The notes under the pieces: model-generated
Database searches by the model: none
Told to the model about the DNA's origin: nothing
What the model saw: the letters and a program-made list of their open reading frames with translations, nothing else
In this document: positions 7,446 to 19,878 of the stretch, piece by piece
How the letters are laid out: every line of letters begins with the position of its first letter
Numbering within the stretch: position 1 is the first letter of the stretch
Assembly (NCBI GenBank): GCA_964426135.1
Contig: CAYRPN010000075.1
Location: 1 to 27,497 of the forward strand
Length of the DNA stretch: 27,497 nucleotides
Direction of reading: 5' to 3'
DNA from: CAYRPN01 sp964426135
GTDB taxonomy: Bacteria > Planctomycetota > Phycisphaerae > Phycisphaerales > Phycisphaeraceae
Made by a program: the position numbers and the translations under genes

Positions 7446-8261
7446 ATGAACTTCGCCATCTGCAACGAGACGTACCAGAACTGGGAACTGCCTCGCCTCT
7501 GCGAGCATGCGGCTTCCGTCGGCTACACCGGGCTGGAGATCGCGCCATTCACCTTGGCGCCGGACCCGCGCACACTCACCGAGGCCGATGCAAAAGCAAT
7601 CGGCGACACGGTGCGATCCTTCGGCTTGACTGTCGTCGGCCTGCATTGGCTACTGGTGAAACCCGATGGCCTGCACATCACCACGCACGACAGCGCGGTG
7701 CGCAAGGCGACAGCCAATTTCGGTCGGCACCTCGCCCGACTGTGCGCCGCCATGGGCGGGACGATCATGGTCTGGGGCAGCCCGAAGCAGCGCAGCATTC
7801 CGCAGGGCACGCCTTACGAAGAAGGCTTTCAGCGGGCAGTGGAAGTCGTGCGAGCCGTGGCGGAAACGGCGGGACATCACGGCGTCCGTATCGCGATGGA
7901 ACCGCTGACGCCGAAGGAAACGAACTTTCTCGTCACCGCGGAGGAGACGGTGAAGTTCATCAAGGCCGTGAATCACCCCGCGTGCCAGTTGCACCTGGAT
8001 GTGAAAGCGATGTCCGGCGGCGAGAGCAAGCCGATCCCACAGATCATTGAAGAGAACAAGGTCCACACGATTCACTTCCATGCCAACGATCCGAACCTGC
8101 TGGGGCCGGGCATGGGCAGCGTGGATTTTGTGCCGATCACCGCGGCACTCAAGCGCGCGGGTTACGATGGGTGGGTGTCGGTGGAGGTGTTCGATTATTC
8201 GCCTGGGCCGGAGACGATTGCGCAGAAGAGCATGGAGTACTTGCGGAAGGTGTGGAGTTGA
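7446..8261 (+). CDS. Sugar phosphate isomerase/epimerase, xylose-isomerase-like TIM barrel
   Basis: A 271-residue protein of the AP endonuclease 2 / xylose-isomerase-like TIM barrel superfamily. The four metal ligands of ketose 3-epimerases can be placed: Glu152 (RIAMEPL), Asp185 (LHLDVK), His210 or His212 (IHFHAND) and Glu247 (SVEVFD). This spacing is almost that of D-tagatose/D-psicose 3-epimerases, as I recall them. The substrate cannot be told from sequence; hydroxypyruvate isomerase and inosose-type enzymes share the fold. I start at ATG 7446 rather than 7350 because the upstream codons are translated repeat (LCLCVFVV) while MNFAICNETYQ begins the first strand. The gene downstream follows after 34 nt. 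Confidence 0.85.
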   Translation: MNFAICNETYQNWELPRLCEHAASVGYTGLEIAPFTLAPDPRTLTEADAKAIGDTVRSFGLTVVGLHWLLVKPDGLHITTHDSAVRKATANFGRHLARLCAAMGGTIMVWGSPKQRSIPQGTPYEEGFQRAVEVVRAVAETAGHHGVRIAMEPLTPKETNFLVTAEETVKFIKAVNHPACQLHLDVKAMSGGESKPIPQIIEENKVHTIHFHANDPNLLGPGMGSVDFVPITAALKRAGYDGWVSVEVFDYSPGPETIAQKSMEYLRKVWS

Positions 8262-8295
8262 GCAACCCAGCGCACAGGTGCCGCGATTAATCAAT

Positions 8296-8688
8296 ATGTC
8301 CTGGCTCAGTGACAAAGTGAATCCCACCTCGCCAGCGCTGATGGGCCCCGATGCCCAGCCACGCCTGCTCGTGTTGGTAAAGATCGTGGTCGCGGCCGCA
8401 GTGCTCGGCGCGATCTACTGGTTCCTGTGCTTTCGCTTTGCGAACGCGCTGGAAACATGGCAGATCGTGCTGGTTTGCCTGGCCATTCCGTTGTATTGCT
8501 TCCTGTGCTACCACTTCCGTCCCGATCCTGACGCTTACGATGACCATTCGGTCTTGCGGCCCCATCGGGTGGATCGGCAGGACATTCAGTCCCTGCTTGT
8601 CGCAACCTGGCCTGGACGTTTCGTAGCACAGACCATCCTGGACTTTCTGACGCTGATCCGCCATGCGCGCGACAGGTCATCGCCATGA
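8296..8688 (+). CDS. Small two-span membrane protein, unknown function
   Basis: A 130-residue protein with two predicted membrane helices, about residues 24-48 (LLVLVKIVVAAAVLGAIYWF) and 55-73. A polar, Asp/Arg-rich C-terminal half (RPDPDAYDDH) follows. No family is recognised. ATG 8296 lacks a clear Shine-Dalgarno. The stop codon overlaps the next start (ATGA at 8685-8688), so the two genes are probably translationally coupled and may form one membrane complex. Confidence 0.65.
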   Translation: MSWLSDKVNPTSPALMGPDAQPRLLVLVKIVVAAAVLGAIYWFLCFRFANALETWQIVLVCLAIPLYCFLCYHFRPDPDAYDDHSVLRPHRVDRQDIQSLLVATWPGRFVAQTILDFLTLIRHARDRSSP

Positions 8689-8987
8689 CCGACGTGATCG
8701 TGATCTTGTTGGTGATTGCAATCGCCACGGTGTTGTTCGCTGTCTGGCAGCGGCGCAGAGCGGCACTTTTTTGCATTGACATCGAGAACGGTCAGGCGGT
8801 GCGCTGGCGAGGGCCGATCCCCCAGGAGTATTTCAAGGATGTCGAAGCGATCTGCAAGCTCTGGTCCATCTCGCGCGGCACGGTGAGAGCTTTCCCCGGA
8901 TCGCGGCGAGTGCGGCTCGAGGTTGGCGGCGGGATCGAGCAGCGGCACCGTCAGGCGTTTCAGAATGCATGGGATCACCAGGTGTGA
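8685..8987 (+). CDS. DUF3634-like small membrane protein
   Basis: A 100-residue protein with an N-terminal membrane helix (residues 3-21) followed by WQRRR, which suggests a cytoplasmic C-terminal domain. The remainder (FCIDIENGQAVRWRGPIPQ, then RVRLEVGGGIEQRHRQAFQN) matches my recollection of DUF3634 proteins: a one-span anchor, a short beta-rich domain and a conserved Q-R near the C-terminus. The function of that family is unknown. It overlaps the preceding membrane-protein gene by 4 nt. Confidence 0.65.
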   Translation: MTDVIVILLVIAIATVLFAVWQRRRAALFCIDIENGQAVRWRGPIPQEYFKDVEAICKLWSISRGTVRAFPGSRRVRLEVGGGIEQRHRQAFQNAWDHQV

Positions 8988-9000
8988 CTTGGCGCGATTA

Positions 9001-9103
9001 GCGGAAACGCCGCAGGCGTCTTGGCGAATGACCTGCCGCGCCGCATCTGAACCGCCCATCATGTAACTGCCTCGCGTCGTCCAGACGCCTGCGGCGTTTC
9101 CGC
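9001..9103. repeat. Inverted-repeat element upstream of rpoB
   Basis: Arms at 9001-9024 and 9081-9103 are identical in inverted orientation over 21 bp (gcggaaacgccgcaggcgtct), with one extra T near the loop end of the left arm. The loop is about 56 nt. No gene lies in the 361-nt gap 8988-9348; it holds this element and the rpoB promoter. Confidence 0.9.
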
Positions 9104-9227
9104 GAACCGGGTCAATTTCATCGCGTATTTCCCGCTGTTCCCGCCACTTGCGATGCAAAGTCCGTTCCGCGTCCGCATCCAATTGTGATGATTCTTCAAA
9201 ATTTTCCACATCCCCGGCTTACCGGCC

Positions 9228-9256
9228 TTGCGGGGTCCAAATCGTTTGTCTATACT
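9228..9256 (+). promoter_or_regulatory. Sigma70-type promoter of the rpoB locus
   Basis: TTGCGG (9228-9233) and TATACT (9251-9256) are separated by exactly 17 nt. The predicted start near 9263 gives a leader of about 86 nt, containing a small hairpin (ccttgt/acaggg, 9304-9320) without a U-run. This suggests rpoB is transcribed from its own promoter rather than by read-through from ribosomal protein genes. Confidence 0.75.
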
Positions 9257-9348
9257 CCCCGGCTTGCGGCTGGTGCCCCAATACCACGAGAACCCCAATA
9301 AAACCTTGTTCGCGACAGGGTTGATGCTGTATTGACTGAGGTAAATCG

Positions 9349-13140
<3,792 letters not shown>

Positions 13141-13154
13141 ACCGGGGGTGACGC

Positions 13155-13535
13155 GTGCCAACGTGGGTTGACTTAAGCCGAGACAATTTGGCCGCTGCCG
13201 GAGAGCTGATGCGAAACGGCCGACACCGCAGCAGCGTAAGCCGCTCTTACTACGCGGCATATGCCGCCGTATCTTGGGTTCTCGTCAAGCAAGGGGTGGA
13301 CTTTGCAGAAGACCGAGTTGGACCTTCCCATGCCAGCGTTCAACCAATGATCGTGAATAATGTGTCCGGTTTATCGAAGGCGAAGAAGGCGAAAGTGAAG
13401 GCGGCCTTGAATCGTCTTTATGAGAGTCGACTCGATGCGGACTATCGCTCCGCCTGGCACGTCGGAAAGGATACTGCCAGGGACTCCGTCAGTCTTGCAT
13501 CTTTTGTGCTGGGTTCCTTAGGAGTCGAACTATGA
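13155..13535 (+). CDS. HEPN-domain protein inserted between rpoB and rpoC
   Basis: A 126-residue HEPN protein of the UPF0332-like type. Support comes from the helix-1 pattern LSRDNLAAAGELM, the signature SRSYYAAYAAVSWVL (29-43), His59, and the C-terminal RLYESRLDADY (87-97), which matches the family's R-x-x-ADY block. HEPN proteins are often RNases or toxins and are commonly paired with a nucleotidyltransferase; none is encoded next door. An R-x4-H string occurs at 54-59, but not clearly at the usual catalytic position, so RNase activity is unproven. It starts with GTG 14 nt after the rpoB stop, behind a gggggtg Shine-Dalgarno, so it is probably co-transcribed. By hand count about 54 of 126 codons end in A or T, far more than in rpoB, which suggests acquisition. 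Confidence 0.78.
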   Translation: MPTWVDLSRDNLAAAGELMRNGRHRSSVSRSYYAAYAAVSWVLVKQGVDFAEDRVGPSHASVQPMIVNNVSGLSKAKKAKVKAALNRLYESRLDADYRSAWHVGKDTARDSVSLASFVLGSLGVEL

Positions 13536-13834
13536 CGAGCCTTGAACCTGTGAAAAGTCAGAGCAAGCAAACGCAGAAGCTGGTCGCTCATTACCTGAAG
13601 AAGTTGGCGCCGTCCGGTTATTCGTTCGAGCTGCCGGAGAATGAAGTGATGTACGTCAGCGACGGACTCCATCCGCAACACAGCCGGTGGTACGTCGTCG
13701 TGAGGCCCAAACCCGCTCATATCGCGGATTCGAGGCATGAAGAGTATTTGAAAATTCTGTCAAAGGTTGAAGAGGAAATCAGCAAGAAGCACAAACGTAC
13801 CGTTTATCTGACTTCAATGCTCCCGAGACTGTGA
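13532..13834 (+). CDS. Partner of the HEPN protein, unrecognised
   Basis: A 100-residue protein overlapping the HEPN stop by 4 nt (ATGA), so translational coupling is likely. No Pfam-type family is recognised with confidence. It reads as a helix (QTQKLVAHYLKKL), two strands (ENEVMYVSDG and RWYVVVRPK), a charged helix (HEEYLKILSKVEEEISKKH) and a final strand (RTVYLTSMLP). It lacks the GS-x-D pattern of MNT nucleotidyltransferases, so it is not the usual HEPN antitoxin. About 35 of 100 codons end in A or T, and rare AGA/AGG codons appear, unlike rpoB and rpoC. A toxin-antitoxin or RNA-processing role is inferred only from the pairing. It has no membrane segment. Confidence 0.65.
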   Translation: MTSLEPVKSQSKQTQKLVAHYLKKLAPSGYSFELPENEVMYVSDGLHPQHSRWYVVVRPKPAHIADSRHEEYLKILSKVEEEISKKHKRTVYLTSMLPRL

Positions 13835-13936
13835 GAGCCGGACGATTGCCGTTGAGAGCATTGGTTTGGGTTCGAGTTGAAATGTCAGGTGCAGCAATCG
13901 CCCGACGTCGCTTGAGCAAGAGTTGAGACTCACCTT

Positions 13937-16900
13937 ATGAACAACGAAGCGATTTACGACCGTGTCAACGACTACGCCGCCGTCAAGATTTCGCTGGCAA
14001 GCCCCAACGACATCCGTTCGTGGAGCTTCGGCGAAGTCAAGAAGCCGGAGACCATCAACTACCGAACCTACCGCCCTGAGAAGGACGGTCTGTTCTGCGA
14101 GCGCATCTTCGGCCCGGAGCGCGACTACGAATGCGCCTGCGGCAAGTACAAAGGCACGAAGTTCAAAGGCATCATCTGCGACCGCTGCGGCGTCAAGGTC
14201 ACGCACAGCCGCGTCCGTCGCAAGCGCATGGGCCACATCAATCTGGCTGCGCCCATCGTGCACATCTGGTTCTTCAAGGCGATGCCGTCGCGCCTCGGCA
14301 ACCTCATGGGCATGAAGACCACCGACCTGGAAAAGGTCATCTACTTCCAGGACTACGTCGTCATCGACGGCGGCGACACCCCGCTGCAGCCCTACCAGAT
14401 CCTCACCGAGGACGAGCACCGCAAGGCGCTTGAGGAGCACGGCAACCGCTTCAAGTCCATGATGGGCGCCGAGTCCATCAAGGAACTGCTCCAGCGCCTC
14501 GACCTCGACGCCCTCGCCAAGCAACTGCGCGAGGACATGGGCAACACGCGCAGCAAGCAGAAGATCAAGGACCTCTCCAAGCGCCTCAAGATCGTGGAGC
14601 AGATTCGCGGCTCGGGCAACCGCCCCGAGTGGATGGTCATGGACGTGATCCCCGTGATCCCGCCCGACCTGCGCCCGCTGGTCCTGCTGGAAAGCGGCAA
14701 CTTCGCCACCAGCGACCTGAACGATCTCTATCGCCGCATCATCAACCGCAACAACCGCCTGAAGAAGCTGATGGACCTCAACGCGCCCGAGGTCATCGTG
14801 CGCAACGAGAAGCGCATGCTCCAGCAGTCGGTCGATGCGCTCTTCGACAACGGCCGGTGCCGCCGGCCCGTGCTGGGATCGAGCAACCGCCCGCTCAAGT
14901 CGCTCACCGACATGATCAAGGGCAAGCAGGGCCGCTTCCGCGAAAACCTGCTGGGCAAGCGCGTCGACTACTCGGCCCGTTCCGTCATCGTCGTCGGTCC
15001 CGAACTGCGCCTGTGGCAGTGCGGCCTTCCGAAGAAAATCGCGCTCGAACTCTACCAGCCCTTCATCATCCGCAAGCTCAAAGAGCATGGCCTCGCTGAC
15101 ACGATCAAGAGCGCCAAGAAAATGCTCGAGCGCCGCGATCCGGAAGTCTGGGACGTGCTCGAAGAAGTCATCTACCAGCATCCCGTGCTCCTCAACCGCG
15201 CGCCCACCCTGCACCGCATGGGCATCCAGGCGTTTGAACCCGTGCTGGTCGAAGGCAACGCGATCAAGATTCACCCGCTCGTCTGCACCGGCTTCAACGC
15301 CGACTTCGACGGTGACCAGATGGCCGTCCATCTGCCGCTGTCCATCGAAGCGCAGGCGGAAGCGCACGTGCTGATGCTGTCCACGCACAACATCTTCAGC
15401 CCCGCCAACGGCAACCCGATCATTTCGCCGTCGCAGGACATCGTGCTGGGCGTGTACTACATCACGGTCATGCCCGGCGAAGCCGACGTCGATCCCACCA
15501 AGTGCCCGCGCTTCAAGGATCCGGTCGAGGCGCTGCTCGCCTACGACCAGAAGAAAATCGGCATCCACACGCCGATCATCGTCCGCCTGCCCGTCGGCCG
15601 GTTCAAGGACGTCGTCTCCGATCAGAAGAAAGATCCCAAGCCGCTGCCGACGAATCATCGCATCGTCACCACGATCGGCCGCCTGTTGTTCAACGACATC
15701 CTCGGCGACGGCATGCCGTACTACAACTGCTCGCTGGGCAAGAAGGGCTGCGCCCGCGTCATCGACGACACGTACGCCCGCCGCGGCCGACCCGATACGA
15801 TCGAACTGCTCGACCGGCTGAAGGAAATCGGCTTCAAGCGATCCACGCTTGCCGGCCTCTCCTTCGCCATCACCGACCTGCGCATCCCCGCGAAGAAGAT
15901 CCAGATCATCGACGACACGCAGAAGAAGGTCGATCGCGTCGAGAAGGCGTTCCACGCTGGCGCCATCACCGATCGCGAACGGTACAACCAGTTGCTCGAC
16001 CTCTGGACGCACTGCCGCGAAGCGGTGAAGAACGAACTGCTCGCCGAACTGAAGAGCGACCGCCGCGACGAAGGCGGCAACCCCGTCCCCATCGACGGCA
16101 AGGAGGGCAAGCCGTACCTCAACCCCGTGTGGCTCATGAGCGACTCGGGCGCCCGCGGTAACGTCAGTCAGATTCAGCAGCTCGCCGGCATGCGCGGCCT
16201 GATGTCCAAGCCCAGCGGCGAAATCATCGAGACGCCCATCCGCTCCAACGCCCGCGAGGGCCTGAGCGTTCTCGAATACTTCTCCTCCAGCCACGGCGCC
16301 CGCAAGGGTCTGGCCGATACCGCGCTGAAGACCGCCGACTCGGGCTACCTCACCCGCAAGCTCGCCGACGTGGCCCAGAACGTGTTCGTCGCGATGGAAG
16401 ATTGCGGCACCAAACTCGGCATCACCAAGCGCGCCACTTACAAGGGCGAGGAAATCGACGTCCCGCTGCGTGCGTCCATCATCGGCCGCACCGCCCGCGA
16501 GACCATCGCCAACCCGATCACGGACGAGGTCATCGTTTCCGAAAACCAGATGATCACGCCCGAGTCCGCCGCCAAGATCGAGGCGCTGGGCATCGACAGC
16601 GTGATGGTCCGCAGCCCCCTCGTCTGCGAGGCGGGCCACGGCGTGTGCAATCGCTGCTACGGCCAGGACATGTCCACCGGTTACTCGGTGGAGCTCGGCC
16701 TCGCCGTCGGCATCATCGCCGCGCAATCCATCGGCGAGCCGGGCACGCAGTTGACCATGCGCACGTTCCACACGGGTGGTGTCGCAGGCGGCGGCCCCAT
16801 CGAGAACAAGGTGCTCGCCAACCACGCCGGTGTCGTGGAAATCCGCGACGCCAGCGAAGTCAAGGGACAGATGGACGACGGCACGCCCTGCCTCGTCGCT

Positions 16901-18394
16901 CTGAAGCGCAACGGCGAAATCATCATCAACGACGCCAAGGGCCGCGAACTCGAAAAGTTCAAGGTGCAGTACGGCTCGTACATCATGGTCAAGTCCGGCG
17001 ACGCCATCCGCAAGGGCCAGGTGCTCGTCCAGTGGGATCCGCACCGCACCCCGATCCTTGCCGAGAAGGCGGGCATCGTGAAGTTCAAGGACATAGTCCT
17101 TGGCGAAACGGTCCGCCCCGAAGGCGAAGGCGCCGCGGCCGCCGGCCTCAAGGGCAAACGCTCCGACAAGGCCAAGGGCGAAGCCCTCGTGGTCATCGAG
17201 CACAAGGGCGAGAAGCATCCGCAGGTCGTCATCGAGGACGAAAGCGGCAAGATTCTCGACTTCCACTACCTGCCTGCCAAGGCCCGCATCGAAGTCAAGG
17301 AAAACGAACGCATCGAGGCCGGCCACATGCTCGCCCGTCAGCCCCGTGAGATGACGCGCTCCAGCGACATCGTCGGTGGTCTGCCCCGCGTCACGGAAAT
17401 CTTCGAAGCCCGCAAGCCCAAGGATGCCGCCGTCATGGCGGAAATCTCCGGCACCATCGAGCTTCGCTCCGATCGCCGCCGCGGCAAGATGACCATCATC
17501 ATCAAGAGCGAGTCGGGCATGGAGGTCGAGCACCACGTGCCGCAGGACCGCCACCTGCTCGTCCACACGGGCGACTACGTGACGGCAGGCGATCCGTTGA
17601 TCGACGGTCCGCTCATCCCGCACGACATCCTCCGCATCAAGGGCGAAGAGGCGCTCTTCAACTACCTGCTCGACGAAGTGCAGGCGGTCTACCGTGCTCA
17701 GGGCGTGGTCATCAACGACAAGCACATCGAGATCATGCTGTCGCAGATGTTGCGTAAGGTTCGCCTGGAGAACCCCGGCGACACGGACCTGCTGCCCAAC
17801 GAAGTGGTGGACAAGTTCCGCTTCCGCCTTGCGAACAAGAAGATCGCCCGCATGGGCCGGATCAAGGAATCCGGAGACACCGGGCTGCCCGTCGGTTCGC
17901 TCGTCACCAAGTCCGAGATGAAGGAAGCCAACGCCAAGGCCGAGGCCAACGGCAAGGAATCCGCCAAGGCGGTCAAGGCCAAGCCGGCCACCGCCAAGAC
18001 GCTCCTGCTGGGCATCACCAAGGCGTCGCTGCAGAGCGAATCGTTCCTGTCCGGTGCGTCGTTCCAGGAAACGACCAAGGTGCTCACCGAGGCCGCCCTG
18101 GCCGCCCGCATCGACACGCTGCAGGGGCTCAAGGAGAACGTGCTGCTGGGTCACCTGATCCCGGCGGGCACGGGCTTCAAGCCGTACTCGAACCTCACGG
18201 TCATCAAGCTGGCCGAGCCGCCGGCGCAGGACGCGCCGACCCGCGAAGAGGAGTTCGAGGACGCCCGCGCCATGGCCGAGGCCGGCGGAGCCGTCGCCCC
18301 CGGCGAGATCAAGACCACCATCGGCCAGTCGAGGCTGGTGGCGCAGCTCCTGGGCGAAGAAGTCCCCGGAGCGGAAGCCACGCCGAAGGTGTGA
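13937..18394 (+). CDS. rpoC: RNA polymerase beta-prime subunit
   Basis: A 1485-residue beta-prime subunit. The N-terminal zinc ribbon has Cys66, 68, 81 and 84. The catalytic loop NADFDGDQ carries the Mg-binding Asp456, Asp458 and Asp460. The second zinc site is Cys823, 897, 904 and 907. The bridge/trigger region includes GEPGTQLTMRTFHTGG, and the C-terminal LLGITKASLQSESFLSGASFQ is conserved. A lysine/alanine-rich low-complexity stretch (about 1325-1355) precedes that block. ATG 13937 gives the standard MNNEAIYDRVNDY start but has only a weak Shine-Dalgarno. The 102-nt gap to the HEPN partner holds no terminator, so rpoC is presumably still expressed with rpoB through the inserted pair. Confidence 0.98.
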   Translation: MNNEAIYDRVNDYAAVKISLASPNDIRSWSFGEVKKPETINYRTYRPEKDGLFCERIFGPERDYECACGKYKGTKFKGIICDRCGVKVTHSRVRRKRMGHINLAAPIVHIWFFKAMPSRLGNLMGMKTTDLEKVIYFQDYVVIDGGDTPLQPYQILTEDEHRKALEEHGNRFKSMMGAESIKELLQRLDLDALAKQLREDMGNTRSKQKIKDLSKRLKIVEQIRGSGNRPEWMVMDVIPVIPPDLRPLVLLESGNFATSDLNDLYRRIINRNNRLKKLMDLNAPEVIVRNEKRMLQQSVDALFDNGRCRRPVLGSSNRPLKSLTDMIKGKQGRFRENLLGKRVDYSARSVIVVGPELRLWQCGLPKKIALELYQPFIIRKLKEHGLADTIKSAKKMLERRDPEVWDVLEEVIYQHPVLLNRAPTLHRMGIQAFEPVLVEGNAIKIHPLVCTGFNADFDGDQMAVHLPLSIEAQAEAHVLMLSTHNIFSPANGNPIISPSQDIVLGVYYITVMPGEADVDPTKCPRFKDPVEALLAYDQKKIGIHTPIIVRLPVGRFKDVVSDQKKDPKPLPTNHRIVTTIGRLLFNDILGDGMPYYNCSLGKKGCARVIDDTYARRGRPDTIELLDRLKEIGFKRSTLAGLSFAITDLRIPAKKIQIIDDTQKKVDRVEKAFHAGAITDRERYNQLLDLWTHCREAVKNELLAELKSDRRDEGGNPVPIDGKEGKPYLNPVWLMSDSGARGNVSQIQQLAGMRGLMSKPSGEIIETPIRSNAREGLSVLEYFSSSHGARKGLADTALKTADSGYLTRKLADVAQNVFVAMEDCGTKLGITKRATYKGEEIDVPLRASIIGRTARETIANPITDEVIVSENQMITPESAAKIEALGIDSVMVRSPLVCEAGHGVCNRCYGQDMSTGYSVELGLAVGIIAAQSIGEPGTQLTMRTFHTGGVAGGGPIENKVLANHAGVVEIRDASEVKGQMDDGTPCLVALKRNGEIIINDAKGRELEKFKVQYGSYIMVKSGDAIRKGQVLVQWDPHRTPILAEKAGIVKFKDIVLGETVRPEGEGAAAAGLKGKRSDKAKGEALVVIEHKGEKHPQVVIEDESGKILDFHYLPAKARIEVKENERIEAGHMLARQPREMTRSSDIVGGLPRVTEIFEARKPKDAAVMAEISGTIELRSDRRRGKMTIIIKSESGMEVEHHVPQDRHLLVHTGDYVTAGDPLIDGPLIPHDILRIKGEEALFNYLLDEVQAVYRAQGVVINDKHIEIMLSQMLRKVRLENPGDTDLLPNEVVDKFRFRLANKKIARMGRIKESGDTGLPVGSLVTKSEMKEANAKAEANGKESAKAVKAKPATAKTLLLGITKASLQSESFLSGASFQETTKVLTEAALAARIDTLQGLKENVLLGHLIPAGTGFKPYSNLTVIKLAEPPAQDAPTREEEFEDARAMAEAGGAVAPGEIKTTIGQSRLVAQLLGEEVPGAEATPKV

Positions 18395-18422
18395 CCACGC
18401 GGATCATTCAAGGATCACAACG

Positions 18423-18455
18423 ACAACGCGGCCCAGGTGGGCCGCGTTGTTTTCT
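18423..18455 (+). terminator. Rho-independent terminator after rpoC
   Basis: A perfect 12-bp stem (acaacgcggccc 18423-18434 with 18439-18450) and a 4-nt loop are followed by tttct. It lies 28 nt after the rpoC stop and closes the polymerase transcription unit. Confidence 0.93.
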
Positions 18456-18461
18456 AGTTCC

Positions 18462-18640
18462 TCCGGCGAATGCGTACTTCACAACGGTTGAAATCGCAGC
18501 GTCGAAGTACTGCTCAGAGCCGGAGTCTGTGACTCCGGTCGATTTGAAGCGGCTCAATGCCGCTTCAAATCGCATTTGCGCCCTGCATTTCGGGGTGACC
18601 GTGTATCTGCCGCGCCGAATCTTCAGGCCGGCCGGTTGCC
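18462..18640. repeat. Compound palindromic dispersed element, copy 2
   Basis: It is homologous to the element at 4815-5067. It has the same ccggagtc/gactccgg hairpin (18520-18538), the same 14-bp hairpin (18540-18553 with 18559-18572; loop tcaat instead of tcaac), and continuing similarity through ccgtg and gccgcgccga. The terminal right arm and third hairpin of copy 1 are not recognisable here, so this copy is truncated or diverged. It starts just 7 nt after the rpoC terminator. Confidence 0.85.
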
Positions 18641-18678
18641 AAGGGTGAAAATGGAGATTGCAGTGGCCGCCCGTTCAC

Positions 18679-18707
18679 GGCGGGCAAGCCCGCCGGCTAA
18701 ATGGGGA
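18679..18707. repeat. Half-copy of the GGCGGGCAAGCCCGCC element
   Basis: It matches 23431-23459 almost exactly (ggcgggcaagcccgcc, then ggctaaatgggg). By itself it is a small palindrome. The inverted left arm present at 23397-23419 is missing. It lies 32 nt beyond the trxB stop and could also act as a terminator hairpin, though no U-run follows. Confidence 0.8.
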
Positions 18708-18738
18708 TACCCCAGTCAACGCATTGGCATGACCGCAA

Positions 18739-19773
18739 TCAGTGAATCCCCTGCGCTCCGAGCCATCGCTCGGCGTCGATCGCGGCCTTGCAGCCCATGC
18801 CCGCCGCGGTGACGGCCTGGCGGTAGACGTGATCCGCCACGTCGCCGGCGGCGAAGACGCCTTCGATATTCGTCGTGGAGCGGTAGGGGTCTTTGAGCTT
18901 GATGTAGCCGTTCTCATCCAGATCGAGCTGGCCGTTGAGAAAGCCGGTGATCGGCGTGTGCCCGATCGCCATGAACAGGCCGCAGAGCGCCTGCTCGCGC
19001 TGAGCGCCGGTCTTGGTGTCCTTGAGGCGGACACCGGTGATGAACTTGTCGCCCAGCACGTCGGTGACGACGGTGTTCCACACGATGTTGATTTTGGGAT
19101 TGCTCGCCGCTCGTTCCGCCATGATCTTGCTGGCGCGGAGTTGATCGCGGCGCACATACAGATGCACCTTGCTGGCGAACTTGGTGAGGTACGACGCTTC
19201 CTCAACGGCGGTGTCTCCGCCGCCGACGACGCCCAGCTCCTTGTTGCGGAAGGGGGGCAGCGCGCCGTCGCACACGGCACACGCGCTGACGCCGCCGCCG
19301 GTGGTGGCGAGTCGCATTTCATTCGGCAGGCCCAGCCAGTTGGCCTTGGCGCCCGTGGCGATGATGACGCTGTGCGCTTTGGCCGTGGTGCCGGCATCGC
19401 CCTTGATGGTGAAGGGCCGCTTGGAAAGGTCGACGGACTCGACATTCTGAAACGCCGAGTAGAGCGGGAAATCCGCATTGAGGTCTTTGCCCGTCTTGAT
19501 GCCGTCCTCGCAGACCACGCGGGTTTCAAATCGCAGCGCCTGCTTGGCGAACTCCTGCATCATGTCGGGGCCCTTGATGCCGTGATGGAATCCGGGGTAA
19601 TTTTCGACCTCGGTGGTGAGCATGAGCTGCCCGCCTGGAAGCAGGGCGCCGGTGGATCGGCCGGGAAAAATAAGCGGATTCAGGTTGGCGCGGGCGGCGT
19701 AGATGGCGGCGGTCCAGCCCGCGGGGCCGGAGCCGACGATGACGACTTTTTCGATATCGCTGGTGTGACTCAT
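18739..19773 (-). CDS. trxB: Thioredoxin reductase
   Basis: A 344-residue FAD/NADPH flavoenzyme that passes electrons from NADPH to thioredoxin in the cytoplasm. It has the FAD-binding GSGPAGWTAAIYAARA, the TrxR block GGQLMLTTEVENYPGF, the redox pair CAVC (Cys165, Cys168) followed by DGA, the NADPH site GVVGGGDTAVEEASYL, and the C-terminal FAD block GVFAAGDVADHVYRQAVTAAGMGCKAA. It is some 25 residues longer than E. coli TrxB, with the extra length between the FAD segments before the CxxC. No Shine-Dalgarno precedes ATG 19773. A TAGAAT 10-box lies about 9 nt upstream, so a leaderless transcript is possible. It is a stand-alone gene, convergent with rpoC. Confidence 0.96.
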   Translation of the reverse strand: MSHTSDIEKVVIVGSGPAGWTAAIYAARANLNPLIFPGRSTGALLPGGQLMLTTEVENYPGFHHGIKGPDMMQEFAKQALRFETRVVCEDGIKTGKDLNADFPLYSAFQNVESVDLSKRPFTIKGDAGTTAKAHSVIIATGAKANWLGLPNEMRLATTGGGVSACAVCDGALPPFRNKELGVVGGGDTAVEEASYLTKFASKVHLYVRRDQLRASKIMAERAASNPKINIVWNTVVTDVLGDKFITGVRLKDTKTGAQREQALCGLFMAIGHTPITGFLNGQLDLDENGYIKLKDPYRSTTNIEGVFAAGDVADHVYRQAVTAAGMGCKAAIDAERWLGAQGIH

Positions 19774-19878
19774 GGGTCGGGGATTCTAGCCCGCAATTCG
19801 AGTCGGCGAAAGAAGCCGCGCTCCGCAGAGGGGACTTTTCCAGCGGCGGGTCGTGGGTGATTCTGAATTTATTTTCCG

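Noticed and set aside
13155..13834. HEPN-MNT toxin-antitoxin pair of the known type
   Set aside because: The second gene has no nucleotidyltransferase GS-x-D motif and the HEPN protein is not of the DUF86 (HepT) type.
13814..18154. 1446-codon open frame antisense to rpoC
   Set aside because: High G+C in third positions keeps the opposite strand open. The protein is Val/Asp/His/Arg-rich with no domain, and the sense strand is unmistakable rpoC.
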